Below, piece after piece: positions 1 to 7,817 of a stretch of 64,000 nucleotides of DNA. How positions within the stretch are numbered: the first letter of the stretch is position 1; the number at the start of each line of letters is the position of its first letter. This DNA is from Bifidobacterium anseris (GTDB lineage: Bacteria > Actinomycetota > Actinomycetes > Actinomycetales > Bifidobacteriaceae), in the NCBI RefSeq assembly GCF_002860345.1, contig NZ_NMYC01000005.1, positions 710,459 to 774,458 on the forward strand. Reading direction: 5' to 3'. The notes under the pieces are model-generated. The model had not been told where the DNA came from. It worked only from the letters and a program-made list of their open reading frames with translations, and made no database searches. Position numbers and translations under genes: made by a program.

Positions 1-662
1 ATGAAGTAGCGGTCGTGGGTGACGGCGATGACGGCGCCCAGATACTGGTGCAGGAACTTTTCGAGCCACAGGATCGACTCGGCGTCGAGGTGGTTCGTCG
101 GTTCGTCGAGCAGCAGCAGGTCCGGCGCCTCGAGCAGCAGCTTGCACAGCGCGACGCGGCGGCGCTCGCCGCCCGAGCACACCGACACCGGCGTGTCCGG
201 GTCCGGGCACTGCAGCGCGTCCATCGCCTGCTCGAGCTGCGAGTCGAGATCCCAGCCGTTCGCCGCGTCGATCTCGGTCTGCAGTTTGCCCATCTCCTCC
301 ATCAGCGCGTCGAAGTCGGCGTCCGGGTTCGCCATCTCCTCGCCGATTTCGTTGAAGCGGGCGACCTTGTTCGCGATGTCGCCGAAGGCCATCTTGATGT
401 TCTCGCCGACGGTCTTGTCCTCGTCGAGCGGCGGCTCCTGCTGCAGAATGCCGACGGTGAAGCCCGGCGTGAGCGACGCCTCGCCGTTGCTGACCGTGTC
501 GAGGCCCGCCATGATTTTCAGCAGCGTCGACTTGCCCATGCCGTTGGGGCCTACGACGCCGATCTTCGCGCCCGGCAGGAAGCTCAGCGTGACGTTGTCG
601 AGGATCACGCGGTCGCCGTACGCCTTGCGGGCGTTGATCATCTGGTAAATAAACTCAGCCAA
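1..662 (-). CDS. ettA: EttA-type ABC-F translation factor, N-terminal part (truncated by window edge)
   Basis: Energy-dependent translational throttle protein, a soluble ABC-F ATPase that binds the ribosomal E site. About 220 codons are visible, covering the first ABC domain. The chosen TTG start at 662 gives [17 protein letters not shown], the usual EttA beginning; no ATG fits better. Walker [10 protein letters not shown] lies near residue 35, the signature [14 protein letters not shown] near 160 and Walker [13 protein letters not shown] near 180. The arm and linker, second ABC domain and C-terminus lie outside the window. It reads away from all other genes shown. Family assignment is secure from the motifs and the GMGKS variant. 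Confidence 0.92.
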   Translation of the reverse strand, partial: MAEFIYQMINARKAYGDRVILDNVTLSFLPGAKIGVVGPNGMGKSTLLKIMAGLDTVSNGEASLTPGFTVGILQQEPPLDEDKTVGENIKMAFGDIANKVARFNEIGEEMANPDADFDALMEEMGKLQTEIDAANGWDLDSQLEQAMDALQCPDPDTPVSVCSGGERRRVALCKLLLEAPDLLLLDEPTNHLDAESILWLEKFLHQYLGAVIAVTHDRYF

Positions 663-814
663 GGTTGAATCCGTTCCGTTGTCCGTCTTGCTTCGTGGAA
701 TCGAAGCGGTCACAAAATGCACGACCATTATTCCAAAAGCGGTCTACTAGTTGGCAACAACCGTCCAATCGGCGCTATTCCCACACGCGGGAGCAGTCCC
801 CGCGTGTCGGGAGT

Positions 815-1240
815 TCAGATGAGCACGCCGTCGCAGTGGTCGATCTCGTGCTGGATGATCTGCGCGGTAAAGCCGGTGAACGCGGCGTGGCGCGGGCGCC
901 CCTTGCGGGTGAGGTAGTCGACTTCGATGCGCTCGAAGCGCGGCGTGCGCCGTTCGCCCTCGAGGCTCAGACAGCCTTCGGCGGTGTCGTAGGCGCCGTC
1001 GGCCTGAGTGATGATCGGGTTGAACATGACGCCGATCGTGCCGAGATCCTCGTCGACGAAGACGATGATGCGCTTGTGCTTGCCGATCATATTCGCGGCC
1101 ATGCCGACGCAGCGCGCGCGGTTCGCCGCGAGCGTGTCGACGAGATCGGCCGCGATCGCGGCGTCGCCCGGATCGTTCGGGTCGGCGGCCGCCGACGGCT
1201 CGGATAGGAAGGGGACGGAGGTGACGATCGTTCGTTGCAT
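815..1240 (-). CDS. def: Peptide deformylase
   Basis: Metallohydrolase that removes the formyl group from the N-terminal methionine of new proteins. The three family motifs are present: VGMAANMIG (motif 1, normally GxGxAAxQ, here lacking the usual Gln), EGCLS (motif 2, metal-binding Cys) and QHEIDH (motif 3, two His and the catalytic Glu). At 141 residues it is shorter than typical 165-215-residue enzymes and ends soon after motif 3, a short class common in Gram-positives. The ATG at 1240 has no Shine-Dalgarno; a TATACT box lies nine bases upstream, so a leaderless mRNA is likely. A perfect 18-bp inverted repeat overlaps this promoter. Confidence 0.9.
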   Translation of the reverse strand: MQRTIVTSVPFLSEPSAAADPNDPGDAAIAADLVDTLAANRARCVGMAANMIGKHKRIIVFVDEDLGTIGVMFNPIITQADGAYDTAEGCLSLEGERRTPRFERIEVDYLTRKGRPRHAAFTGFTAQIIQHEIDHCDGVLI

Positions 1241-1248
1241 GGGCAGTA

Positions 1249-1254
1249 AGTATA
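1249..1254 (-). promoter_or_regulatory. Candidate -10 box of def, leaderless start
   Basis: On the minus strand TATACT ends eight bases before the def ATG, so transcription would begin at or within two bases of the start codon. No -35 match better than 3 of 6 is seen at the expected distance, and no ribosome binding site precedes the ATG. Confidence 0.45.
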
Positions 1255-1295
1255 GCGAGGCCCCGCGCGGTTGCCGTGCGCGGGGCCTCGCTATA
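1251..1295. repeat. Perfect 18-bp inverted repeat over the def promoter
   Basis: Arms TATAGCGAGGCCCCGCGC (1251-1268) and its exact complement (1278-1295) flank a 9-base loop. It lies directly upstream of def and overlaps its -10 box. There is no T-run after either arm, so it may be an operator or an RNA structure rather than a simple terminator. Confidence 0.7.
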
Positions 1296-1380
1296 CGGCC
1301 TATACGGCTGTGTCTGCTGCGGCTGCGTTTCGCTCAGTCGACGCGACGTCCCCTTCCAACAACTAGGCCTTATCCGGAAG

Positions 1381-1421
1381 ATGGTTGGTTCCGCGATGAT
1401 CTCAATCGCGGAACCAACCAT
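1381..1421. repeat. Perfect 17-bp inverted repeat between def and the lipoprotein genes
   Basis: Arms ATGGTTGGTTCCGCGAT (1381-1397) and exact complement (1405-1421) with a 7-base loop. It sits in the 450-base gap between divergently read def and the first lipoprotein gene. Either arm is followed by non-T sequence. Apart from this and the repeat at 1251-1295, the gap holds no supported gene. Confidence 0.7.
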
Positions 1422-1691
1422 CCGAGTAGAGGACAAACCATCGAATCCATAATTGTTCATTGATTGCACATACCCGAAAATGGGAACATTCGGTTGAGAA
1501 ATGCCGTGTCCATCATAATACTGGTGATCATGATGAGTATATTTCATCATCGATTCTTGCACACCGATGTGCAAGATGGCCCAAGGACGAGGAAAGGAAC
1601 CGATGTGGGCAAGACATGCGGCGCAACAGTTCTGGCCTCTCAGTCCATCAAATCGGCCGGCAATCCGCAAATACCTCTAAGGTGGATCGTA

Positions 1692-2432
1692 ATGCCTTTC
1701 ATTCGCAGAGGCTGCAGTGCGCTGTTGTGCACCATGCTGACTTTAGGATTGACAGCCTGCGGATCGTCCGTCTCCTCTTCCCGTGAATGGAGCGACGGCG
1801 GCGACACATTCCAAATGGCAGGAAGCGTCGATGAGCGTATCAAGAATCTGCTGGAACATCACGCAGATATGGATCAGTCGCAGCGGCAGATGCTTGAGCG
1901 TGCACTCGCCAACGAAGGTAAGATCTCCCATGCCGACTATCTGACGGCATGGGACAACTACCGCCAATGCTTGGTTGCCAAGGGGTACAACCCGCCGACG
2001 ATGCGCCTGATTAACGGGGTGTACATCCACCAGATCAAGATTGACACCAGCGGCATGAGCGAGGCACAGCAGGATAAACTCAACAGCGACGTCGATGGTT
2101 GTCAAGCTCGCTACGTGCTTTCAGTGGATGATATCTACCGCCTGAATGTGGCAAATCCAAGTCTATACAGCAATTCCGATGTCGCATTGGTAGATTGCCT
2201 TCGCCGCCACGCATTGGTTCCTAAAGACTATTCAGTGAACCAGTACCGTGCCGAAAGTGAGCGCTTTTTCGACACTGATGTCTCTGATACAAAGACTGAA
2301 CGCGAGGCCTATACCAAACGACGCGAAGCGTTCAGCTTTGATTTCAACGCCCCACAGGCCCGTACCTGTGTGGTCACCAATGACTCCAGCCTGCTTATCG
2401 ATGAACTCGAAACGTGGAAGCCGCTCAGCTGA
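1692..2432 (+). CDS. Secreted lipoprotein of unknown family, paralogue A
   Basis: A 246-residue lipoprotein not matched to any family I know. The signal peptide ends in the lipobox LTAC with acylated Cys23. The start at 1692 is chosen because AAGGTGG precedes it by seven bases; an in-frame ATG further upstream would bury the signal peptide. The mature part is acidic and mostly helical in appearance. It shares with the next gene the block ISHADYLTAWDNYRQC, a DGC, LVDCLRRHALV, FSFDF and a C-terminal RTC, so four cysteines are conserved besides the lipobox. GC is visibly lower than in neighbouring housekeeping genes. Function unknown; the pair probably acts at the outer face of the membrane. Confidence 0.8.
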   Translation: MPFIRRGCSALLCTMLTLGLTACGSSVSSSREWSDGGDTFQMAGSVDERIKNLLEHHADMDQSQRQMLERALANEGKISHADYLTAWDNYRQCLVAKGYNPPTMRLINGVYIHQIKIDTSGMSEAQQDKLNSDVDGCQARYVLSVDDIYRLNVANPSLYSNSDVALVDCLRRHALVPKDYSVNQYRAESERFFDTDVSDTKTEREAYTKRREAFSFDFNAPQARTCVVTNDSSLLIDELETWKPLS

Positions 2433-2722
2433 TACCGCTCATGCACTAGGCGCAGTCCCATGCCGTGTCGGATCAGCATGCCGGCAGTGACTGGTCTTGT
2501 GTTGAATGATGCAGATTCGCCCGACCGAGCTTCTCTTGTCAGGTTGATTGAGCTCGCATACACGATATGGGTAGAATGCTTGGCTATCGTTTTTCCTGAT
2601 TTCTATAGTGTTCGTAGATGTCTCAGTTCGTAGATGTCGCAGAGTGGTGGCATCTACAAGTATCATGGAGCTGGCTGTTGATTGCGTCTCTTCTGATTCG
2701 TCTCAATGATGAACGATGTGCG

Positions 2723-2763
2723 GTGTGGCGTGAGACTGCACCGAATGCGGTCTCACACCACAC
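2723..2763. repeat. Inverted repeat between the two lipoprotein genes
   Basis: Fourteen-base arms with one mismatch (2723-2736 and 2750-2763) around a 13-base loop, ending 33 bases before the second lipoprotein start. No T-run follows. It may terminate the first transcript or act as an operator for the second. The rest of the 364-base gap shows nothing further. Confidence 0.55.
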
Positions 2764-2796
2764 CATATCTTGAGTTGGAATGCGAGGACTCGAAAG

Positions 2797-3573
2797 ATGA
2801 TGCGTGAGTTTTTCGTCCGATTCGGCGGAATTGTCATGGTGACATGTTTTGCCTGCGGTCTACTGGCGGGGTGTGGCTCCGACGAAGCGGATTCAGATAC
2901 TGGTGTGGAGGGTCAACGCATTGCCTCGTCCATGCAGGACTATGTGCAGATGGTACTCGATCTCGATCAGAAAACTCGTCATGGACAGATGCAAGGGGTG
3001 CCGATGGGGGATCGTCAAGTGACTATTCTGAAGAGGGCGTTGGAGAACGGAGGGCGGGTTAGCCGGGCCGACTACGAGCAGGCATGGGCGAGCTATCGTC
3101 AATGCATTGTCAACAAAGGGTATGCCGCGCCGCCGATTATGAAGATTGGTGAGTTTTATCAAGCACGGTGGTCAATGGCATCTGTTGAAGGGCAGGAGGC
3201 GCGGGAGGAAAAACTGCGTGAAGATGATATGGCATGCGGCATGGCGGAGATGCTGAACGTGAACGAGGTGTACCAACGCCAGCATTCGAACCCGAACCTA
3301 TATCGGAATCCATCGGAGGGGGTGGTGGATTGCCTGCATCGCAACAATCTGGTGAAGACGTCGTATACGGCGAAGGACTACGATGCGGAGAATCGCAGAT
3401 TCGACGAATACTGGAACGATCGCCGTATGGGACGTGCTCCCACTATTGCCGAGACGCACGGGCATTTCAGTTTTGATTACGGCGATGTTGACGCGGCCAT
3501 GTGTCTGGCGAACAATCATGAGGCCATGGATGTTCAGGAATACAAGCCGCCTGAATGGAAGCCATTCGGATAG
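2797..3573 (+). CDS. Secreted lipoprotein of unknown family, paralogue B
   Basis: A 258-residue lipoprotein with lipobox LAGC (Cys26). GAGG upstream supports the ATG at 2797 (an adjacent ATG at 2800 is equally possible); a TTG at 2770 is rejected because it would place charged residues ahead of the signal. It aligns along its full length with the preceding gene: VSRADYEQAWASYRQC, an AC in place of GC, VVDCLHRNNLV, FSFDY and a final AMC. The four shared cysteines suggest two disulphides in an extracytoplasmic domain. No catalytic motif is recognised. Tandem duplication followed by divergence is the simplest origin. Confidence 0.8.
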   Translation: MMREFFVRFGGIVMVTCFACGLLAGCGSDEADSDTGVEGQRIASSMQDYVQMVLDLDQKTRHGQMQGVPMGDRQVTILKRALENGGRVSRADYEQAWASYRQCIVNKGYAAPPIMKIGEFYQARWSMASVEGQEAREEKLREDDMACGMAEMLNVNEVYQRQHSNPNLYRNPSEGVVDCLHRNNLVKTSYTAKDYDAENRRFDEYWNDRRMGRAPTIAETHGHFSFDYGDVDAAMCLANNHEAMDVQEYKPPEWKPFG

Positions 3574-3604
3574 GGGATGCCACAGTGGGCAAGCGCAAGG
3601 GGTC

Positions 3605-3653
3605 GGCCTCGGGGTGACAGGCGAACAGCCGTTTTGGCTGCCATCCCGAGGCC
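3605..3653. terminator. Bidirectional terminator between lipoprotein B and metY
   Basis: GGCCTCGGGGTG (3605-3616) pairs with CCATCCCGAGGCC (3641-3653) apart from one G-U type position, and the loop contains a small CAGCC/GGCTG hairpin. It lies between two converging genes. Confidence 0.6.
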
Positions 3654-3677
3654 AGAACCCTCCGGGCTGCGTTTCGC

Positions 3678-4988
3678 TCAGTCGCCGAGCGCCGCGTCGA
3701 GCGCCTGTCGCAGATCGGCGATGATGTCGTCGGCGTTCTCGATGCCGCAGCTCAGGCGTACAAGGTCGATGCCGACGCCGGCCTCGTCGAGCTGCTCCTC
3801 GGTGAGCTGACGGTGCGTCGTGCCGGCCGGGTAGAGCACGCAGCTGCGCGCGTCGGCAACATGCGTCGCGATCGCGATCATCTTGAGATGGTCAAGGAAC
3901 GCGGACACCTTTTCACGGCCACCGGGAACGCCGAACGAAATCACGCCGCACGTGCCGTTCGGCATGTACTTCTCGGCGAGCGCGTGGTATTTGTCGCCGG
4001 GCAGCTCCGGGCAGCTCACCCACGAGATGCGCGGGTCGTTCTCGAGGAACGTGGCGACCTTGAGCGCGTTCGCGCAGTGGCGTTCCATGCGCACGCCGAG
4101 CGACTCGAGATGCATGCCCATGATCCACGAGTTGATCGGCGCCGGCGTCGAGCCGAAGTCACGCATCAGCTGGGCGGTGCACTTCGTGATGAACGCGGCC
4201 TTGCCGAAGTCCTTCGCGTAGACGACGCCGTGGTAGGAATCGTCCGGAGTGCACATTCCGGGGAACTTCTCGGCGTGCGCGAGCCAGTCGAAGTTGCCCG
4301 AGTCGACGATCGCGCCGCCGACGCACGAGCCGTGGCCGTCCATGTACTTCGTCGTCGCATGCGTGACGATGTCGACGCCGTAGCGGAACGGCTGGCAGTT
4401 GATCGGCGTCGGGAACGTGTTGTCGACGATGAGCGGCACGCCGTGCGCGTGCGCGGCCTTCGCGAACTTCTCAAAATCGAGCACGATGAGCGCCGGATTC
4501 GCGATCGACTCGCCGAAGACGGCCTTCGTATTCGGGCGGAACGCGGCCTCGAGCTCGTCCGCGGAGCAGTCGGGGCTCACGAACGTGCATTCGATGCCCA
4601 TCTTGCGCATCGTCACGTTGATCAGGTTGAAGGTGCCGCCGTAGATCGCGCTCGACGCGACGATGTGGTCGCCCTGATTGCAGATGTTGAACAGCGCGAA
4701 GAAGTTCGCGGCCTGCCCGGACGACGTGAGCATCGCCGCGGCGCCTCCCTCCATCGCGCAGATCTTCGCGGCGACCGTGTCGTTCGTTGGGTTCTGCAGA
4801 CGCGTGTAGAAATATCCGGACTCGGACAGGTCGAATAGGCGGCTCATCTGCTCGCTCGACGTGTACTTGAAGGTCGTCGCCTGGATGATCGGCGGCGTGC
4901 GCGACTCGCCGTTGCCCGGCTGGTAGCCGCCCTGCACGCAGATCGTGTCCTCGTGTTCGGTGCTGATCGGTGTGGCTGTGTCTGCCAT
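3678..4988 (-). CDS. metY: O-acetylhomoserine sulfhydrylase (Cys/Met metabolism PLP enzyme)
   Basis: A 436-residue PLP-dependent transferase that makes homocysteine from O-acetylhomoserine and sulfide, a direct sulfhydrylation route to methionine. Recognised from the start TICVQGGYQPGNGESRTPP, YTRLQNPTNDTVAAK, the cofactor-loop region MLTSSGQAANFFALF, and the Schiff-base lysine in HATTKYMDGHGS. The length of about 430 fits MetY rather than the shorter (about 390) cystathionine gamma-synthases. GAGGAGCG precedes the ATG. Cysteine synthase side activity is often annotated for the family. No riboswitch-like leader is seen in the 196 bases before the divergent reductase gene. Confidence 0.92.
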   Translation of the reverse strand: MADTATPISTEHEDTICVQGGYQPGNGESRTPPIIQATTFKYTSSEQMSRLFDLSESGYFYTRLQNPTNDTVAAKICAMEGGAAAMLTSSGQAANFFALFNICNQGDHIVASSAIYGGTFNLINVTMRKMGIECTFVSPDCSADELEAAFRPNTKAVFGESIANPALIVLDFEKFAKAAHAHGVPLIVDNTFPTPINCQPFRYGVDIVTHATTKYMDGHGSCVGGAIVDSGNFDWLAHAEKFPGMCTPDDSYHGVVYAKDFGKAAFITKCTAQLMRDFGSTPAPINSWIMGMHLESLGVRMERHCANALKVATFLENDPRISWVSCPELPGDKYHALAEKYMPNGTCGVISFGVPGGREKVSAFLDHLKMIAIATHVADARSCVLYPAGTTHRQLTEEQLDEAGVGIDLVRLSCGIENADDIIADLRQALDAALGD

Positions 4989-5184
4989 GTACGCTCCTCG
5001 TCTGCGGTTGGCTTCCCGTCACGCACGCGCCGTGCGGCGGGTAGACGTGGCGGAGTAGGTTGGACATCGGTATTAAATCACGACGGCCACGCATGCCGCC
5101 GGCGCGTCCCACACTGTGTGCGTCGGTGATGTGCAACGGACTGTGTATGTCGGCCGGCGTGTGCGCGTGAAGGAGGATGCGACG

Positions 5185-5706
5185 ATGACGACGGCGCTGA
5201 TGGTGTTCCACGACCGGCTGCGGCAATCGAAGGTGAACCGCGCGCTCGCGCAGCGTGCGGCGCACGAGGGTGACGACGTGATCGTGCGCGACATGTACGC
5301 GCTGTATCCCGATTTCCGTATCGACGTCGACGAGGAGCACCGCGTGTGCGACGCCGCCGACCGTCTCGCGTTCCTCTTCCCGTTCTACTGGTACAGCGCG
5401 CCGGCGCTGATGAAGCTGTGGGAGGACGCCGTGTTCACGCCCGGCTGGGCGTACGGCGACGGCGCGTCGATCGCCGGCAAGCGCATGCTGCTCGCCGTGA
5501 CGACCGGCGGCGCCGAGGACATGTACACGGCCGACGGCAAGCACGGCGCGACGATGGACGCGTTGCTGCTGCCGTACCGCACGACCGCGCGCTACCTCGG
5601 ACTTCGTTACGAGGAACCTTTTGTCGTGCACGGATCGTCGAAGACAATCGACGACGACGAACTCGCGCGCACCGCCGAACGATTCGTGCGCCGGCTGCGC
5701 GACTGA
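5185..5706 (+). CDS. NAD(P)H-dependent flavodoxin-fold oxidoreductase
   Basis: A 173-residue protein of the flavodoxin-2 (NQO/KefF/MdaB-like) group, predicted to reduce quinones or similar acceptors with FMN or FAD. Recognised from the N-terminal strand TALMVFHDRLRQSKVNRAL, VRDMYALYPDF and the characteristic FPFYWYSAPALMKLWEDAVF followed by GWAYG. AAGGAGG ten bases before the ATG at 5185 fixes the start; an upstream in-frame ATG lacks a site. It is divergent from metY, with no further operon partner. Substrate unknown. Confidence 0.82.
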   Translation: MTTALMVFHDRLRQSKVNRALAQRAAHEGDDVIVRDMYALYPDFRIDVDEEHRVCDAADRLAFLFPFYWYSAPALMKLWEDAVFTPGWAYGDGASIAGKRMLLAVTTGGAEDMYTADGKHGATMDALLLPYRTTARYLGLRYEEPFVVHGSSKTIDDDELARTAERFVRRLRD

Positions 5707-5915
5707 GTTCGGGGGATCGGCCGCACGCGGCTGGACGACGGCGTTTGGTTGGGTGGCTGCGCACGACTGAACGATTGCGTGTGGCTGAGTTTGGCTGGGT
5801 GGATGCGTTCAGTTGAACGACTGTATTCGGTTGAGTGACCGCACGCGGATGCGCGGGCATGCAGTCATCAAAAACGGCGACATCACTTGGGACGCGCCGA
5901 TGAAAGTTAGATGGT

Positions 5916-5944
5916 TTGACAAATGTTGGACATCGTTGTAGCTT
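5916..5944 (+). promoter_or_regulatory. xylA promoter with candidate repressor half-site
   Basis: TTGACA at 5916-5921, 17 bases, then TAGCTT at 5939-5944, giving a leader of about 85 bases before xylA. TAGCTTACTTA at 5939-5949 resembles TAGTTTACTCA in the xylB/ROK operator (9 of 11), hinting at shared control. The remaining 329-base gap after the reductase gene shows no gene. Confidence 0.5.
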
Positions 5945-6035
5945 ACTTAATAAGACGAATGAACATAGTCGTTCGGATGCGACCGCCGGCATGGCGGAAG
6001 CGCAACACAGCGCAACACAGAACAAAGGAGTCACG

Positions 6036-7385
6036 ATGGGACTGTGGGACATCGACAAGATCGAGTACGTCGGCCGCGGCAACGGCCCGGTGGAGGGACT
6101 CGGCTTCCAGTACTATGACGCCGACAAAGTCGTCGCCGGCAAGAAGATGAAGGACTGGCTGCGCTTCGGCGTCGCCTGGTGGCACACCTTCGACGCGCCG
6201 CTGACCGACCCCTTCGGCAACGGCACTGCGCAGCGCCCGTGGGACGGCAAGTACGCCGATCCGATGGACAACGCGCTCGCGAAGGTCGACTACGCCTTCG
6301 AGTTCTTCACGAAGCTCGGCGCCGAGTACTTCTGCTTCCACGACCGTGACATCGCCCCGGAGGGCGATTCGCTGCGCGAGACGAACGCGAACCTCGACCG
6401 CGTCGTCGACAAGATCGAGGAGAACATGAAGTCCACCGGCGTCAAGCTGCTGTGGAACACCTCGTCGCTGTTCACGAACCCGCGCTTCGTCGCCGGCGCC
6501 TCGACGTCGCCGTTCGCCGACGTCTACGCCTACGCGGCCGGCCAGCTCAAGCACTCGCTCGAGATCGGCAAGCGCCTCGGCGCCGAGAACTACGTGTTCT
6601 GGGGTGGCCGCGAAGGCTACGAGAACCTGTGGGTGACCGACATGAAGCGGGAGCAGGAGCATATGGCGAAGTTCTTCCACATGTGCGCCGACTACGCCAA
6701 GGAGATCGGCATGGACGCGCAGTTCCTTATCGAGCCGAAGGCCAAGGAGCCGATGACCCATCAGTACGACTTCGATGCTGCCACCGCCTGCAACTTCCTG
6801 CGCGCCTACGACCTGATCGACGTCTTCAAGCTCAACCTTGAAGGCAACCACGCCAACCTCGCAGGCCACACCTACCAGCACGAGATCCGCGTTGCCCGCG
6901 ACAACGGCGTGCTCGGTTCGCTCGACGCAAACCAGGGCGACATGCTGCTCGGCTGGGACCTCGATGAGTTCCCGACCAACCTGTACGAGACCACCTCCGT
7001 CATGTGGGAAGTGCTCGACGAAGGTCAGATCGGCCCTCACGGCGGCCTCAACTTCGACGCCAAGCCGCGCCGCACCTCGTTCAGCGCCGAAGACCTGTTC
7101 CGCGCGCACATCGCCGGCATGGACACGTTCGCCGCCGGCCTGCTCGTGGCGGACAAGATGCATCAGGACAAGTACATCGAGAACCTTGTGGCCAACCGTT
7201 ACGGCTCCTACGATTCGGGCATCGGCAAGTCGATCGACGACGGCACCGCCACCCTCGAGTCGCTCAATGACTACGCCATCGACATGCCGCAGTCCGAGAT
7301 CATCGCATCCACGCACCCCGATCACCTCGAGGACGTGAAGGCGACCATCAACAACTACATCATCGACGCCCTGGCCAACGCCTGA
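6036..7385 (+). CDS. xylA: Xylose isomerase
   Basis: Converts D-xylose to D-xylulose in the cytoplasm, first step of xylose catabolism before the bifid shunt. The 449-residue length and motifs are those of class II xylose isomerases: [12 protein letters not shown] with the catalytic His, [29 protein letters not shown] with metal-binding Glu, and [20 protein letters not shown]-like metal site. AAAGGAG sets the ATG at 6036. It is monocistronic by appearance, followed by a strong hairpin, and heads the xylan island. Its partner xylB lies about 14 kb away on the other strand. Confidence 0.97.
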   Translation: MGLWDIDKIEYVGRGNGPVEGLGFQYYDADKVVAGKKMKDWLRFGVAWWHTFDAPLTDPFGNGTAQRPWDGKYADPMDNALAKVDYAFEFFTKLGAEYFCFHDRDIAPEGDSLRETNANLDRVVDKIEENMKSTGVKLLWNTSSLFTNPRFVAGASTSPFADVYAYAAGQLKHSLEIGKRLGAENYVFWGGREGYENLWVTDMKREQEHMAKFFHMCADYAKEIGMDAQFLIEPKAKEPMTHQYDFDAATACNFLRAYDLIDVFKLNLEGNHANLAGHTYQHEIRVARDNGVLGSLDANQGDMLLGWDLDEFPTNLYETTSVMWEVLDEGQIGPHGGLNFDAKPRRTSFSAEDLFRAHIAGMDTFAAGLLVADKMHQDKYIENLVANRYGSYDSGIGKSIDDGTATLESLNDYAIDMPQSEIIASTHPDHLEDVKATINNYIIDALANA

Positions 7386-7391
7386 CGCCGC

Positions 7392-7428
7392 ACGGTCCGG
7401 CCGCTTGCCGCATGGGCGGCCGGACCGT
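7392..7428 (+). terminator. xylA terminator
   Basis: Perfect 13-bp stem ACGGTCCGGCCGC (7392-7404) with complement at 7416-7428, starting seven bases after the xylA stop. A strong GC stem with no long T-run. Confidence 0.65.
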
Positions 7429-7494
7429 CCATCCAACCTCTGCAGTGCGTGGCATATGCAGTGCACGCTGTATGGCATATGCCGCCAGTAACTC

Positions 7495-7515
7495 TTTCTT
7501 TCCTTCCTTCCTTCC
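7495..7515 (+). repeat. TTCC tetranucleotide tract upstream of a GH43 gene
   Basis: A polypyrimidine run with about four TTCC units, in the 432-base gap between xylA and the GH43 gene, about 300 bases before that start codon. The gap also holds a palindromic GCATATGC pair near 7452-7483. No gene is supported in it. Confidence 0.6.
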
Positions 7516-7817
7516 AATGAATCGCCGCCTGTTCTTTCCTTTCCTCTGCAGGCGCGATGCAGGCCCAAGGGCCACCGGGCCACACCGTGCACCCATACGC
7601 TCCGCGCGCATCCTTCCCATCAAACACACCGCGCGCGGGGAGCACGGCGGTTCCCGGAGGCCCATGGGCTTTTTCCATACGGGCGGGCACGACGGTGTGT
7701 TCGCCTATTGCTTGCGCAAGGCGCATGGCGCACCGCCGAACCGCCCTATACCCTCCGGCCATGCTGCCGAACCGAATGTACTGTTATGACCGACCACTAC
7801 CGATATGGAGGACCGCG

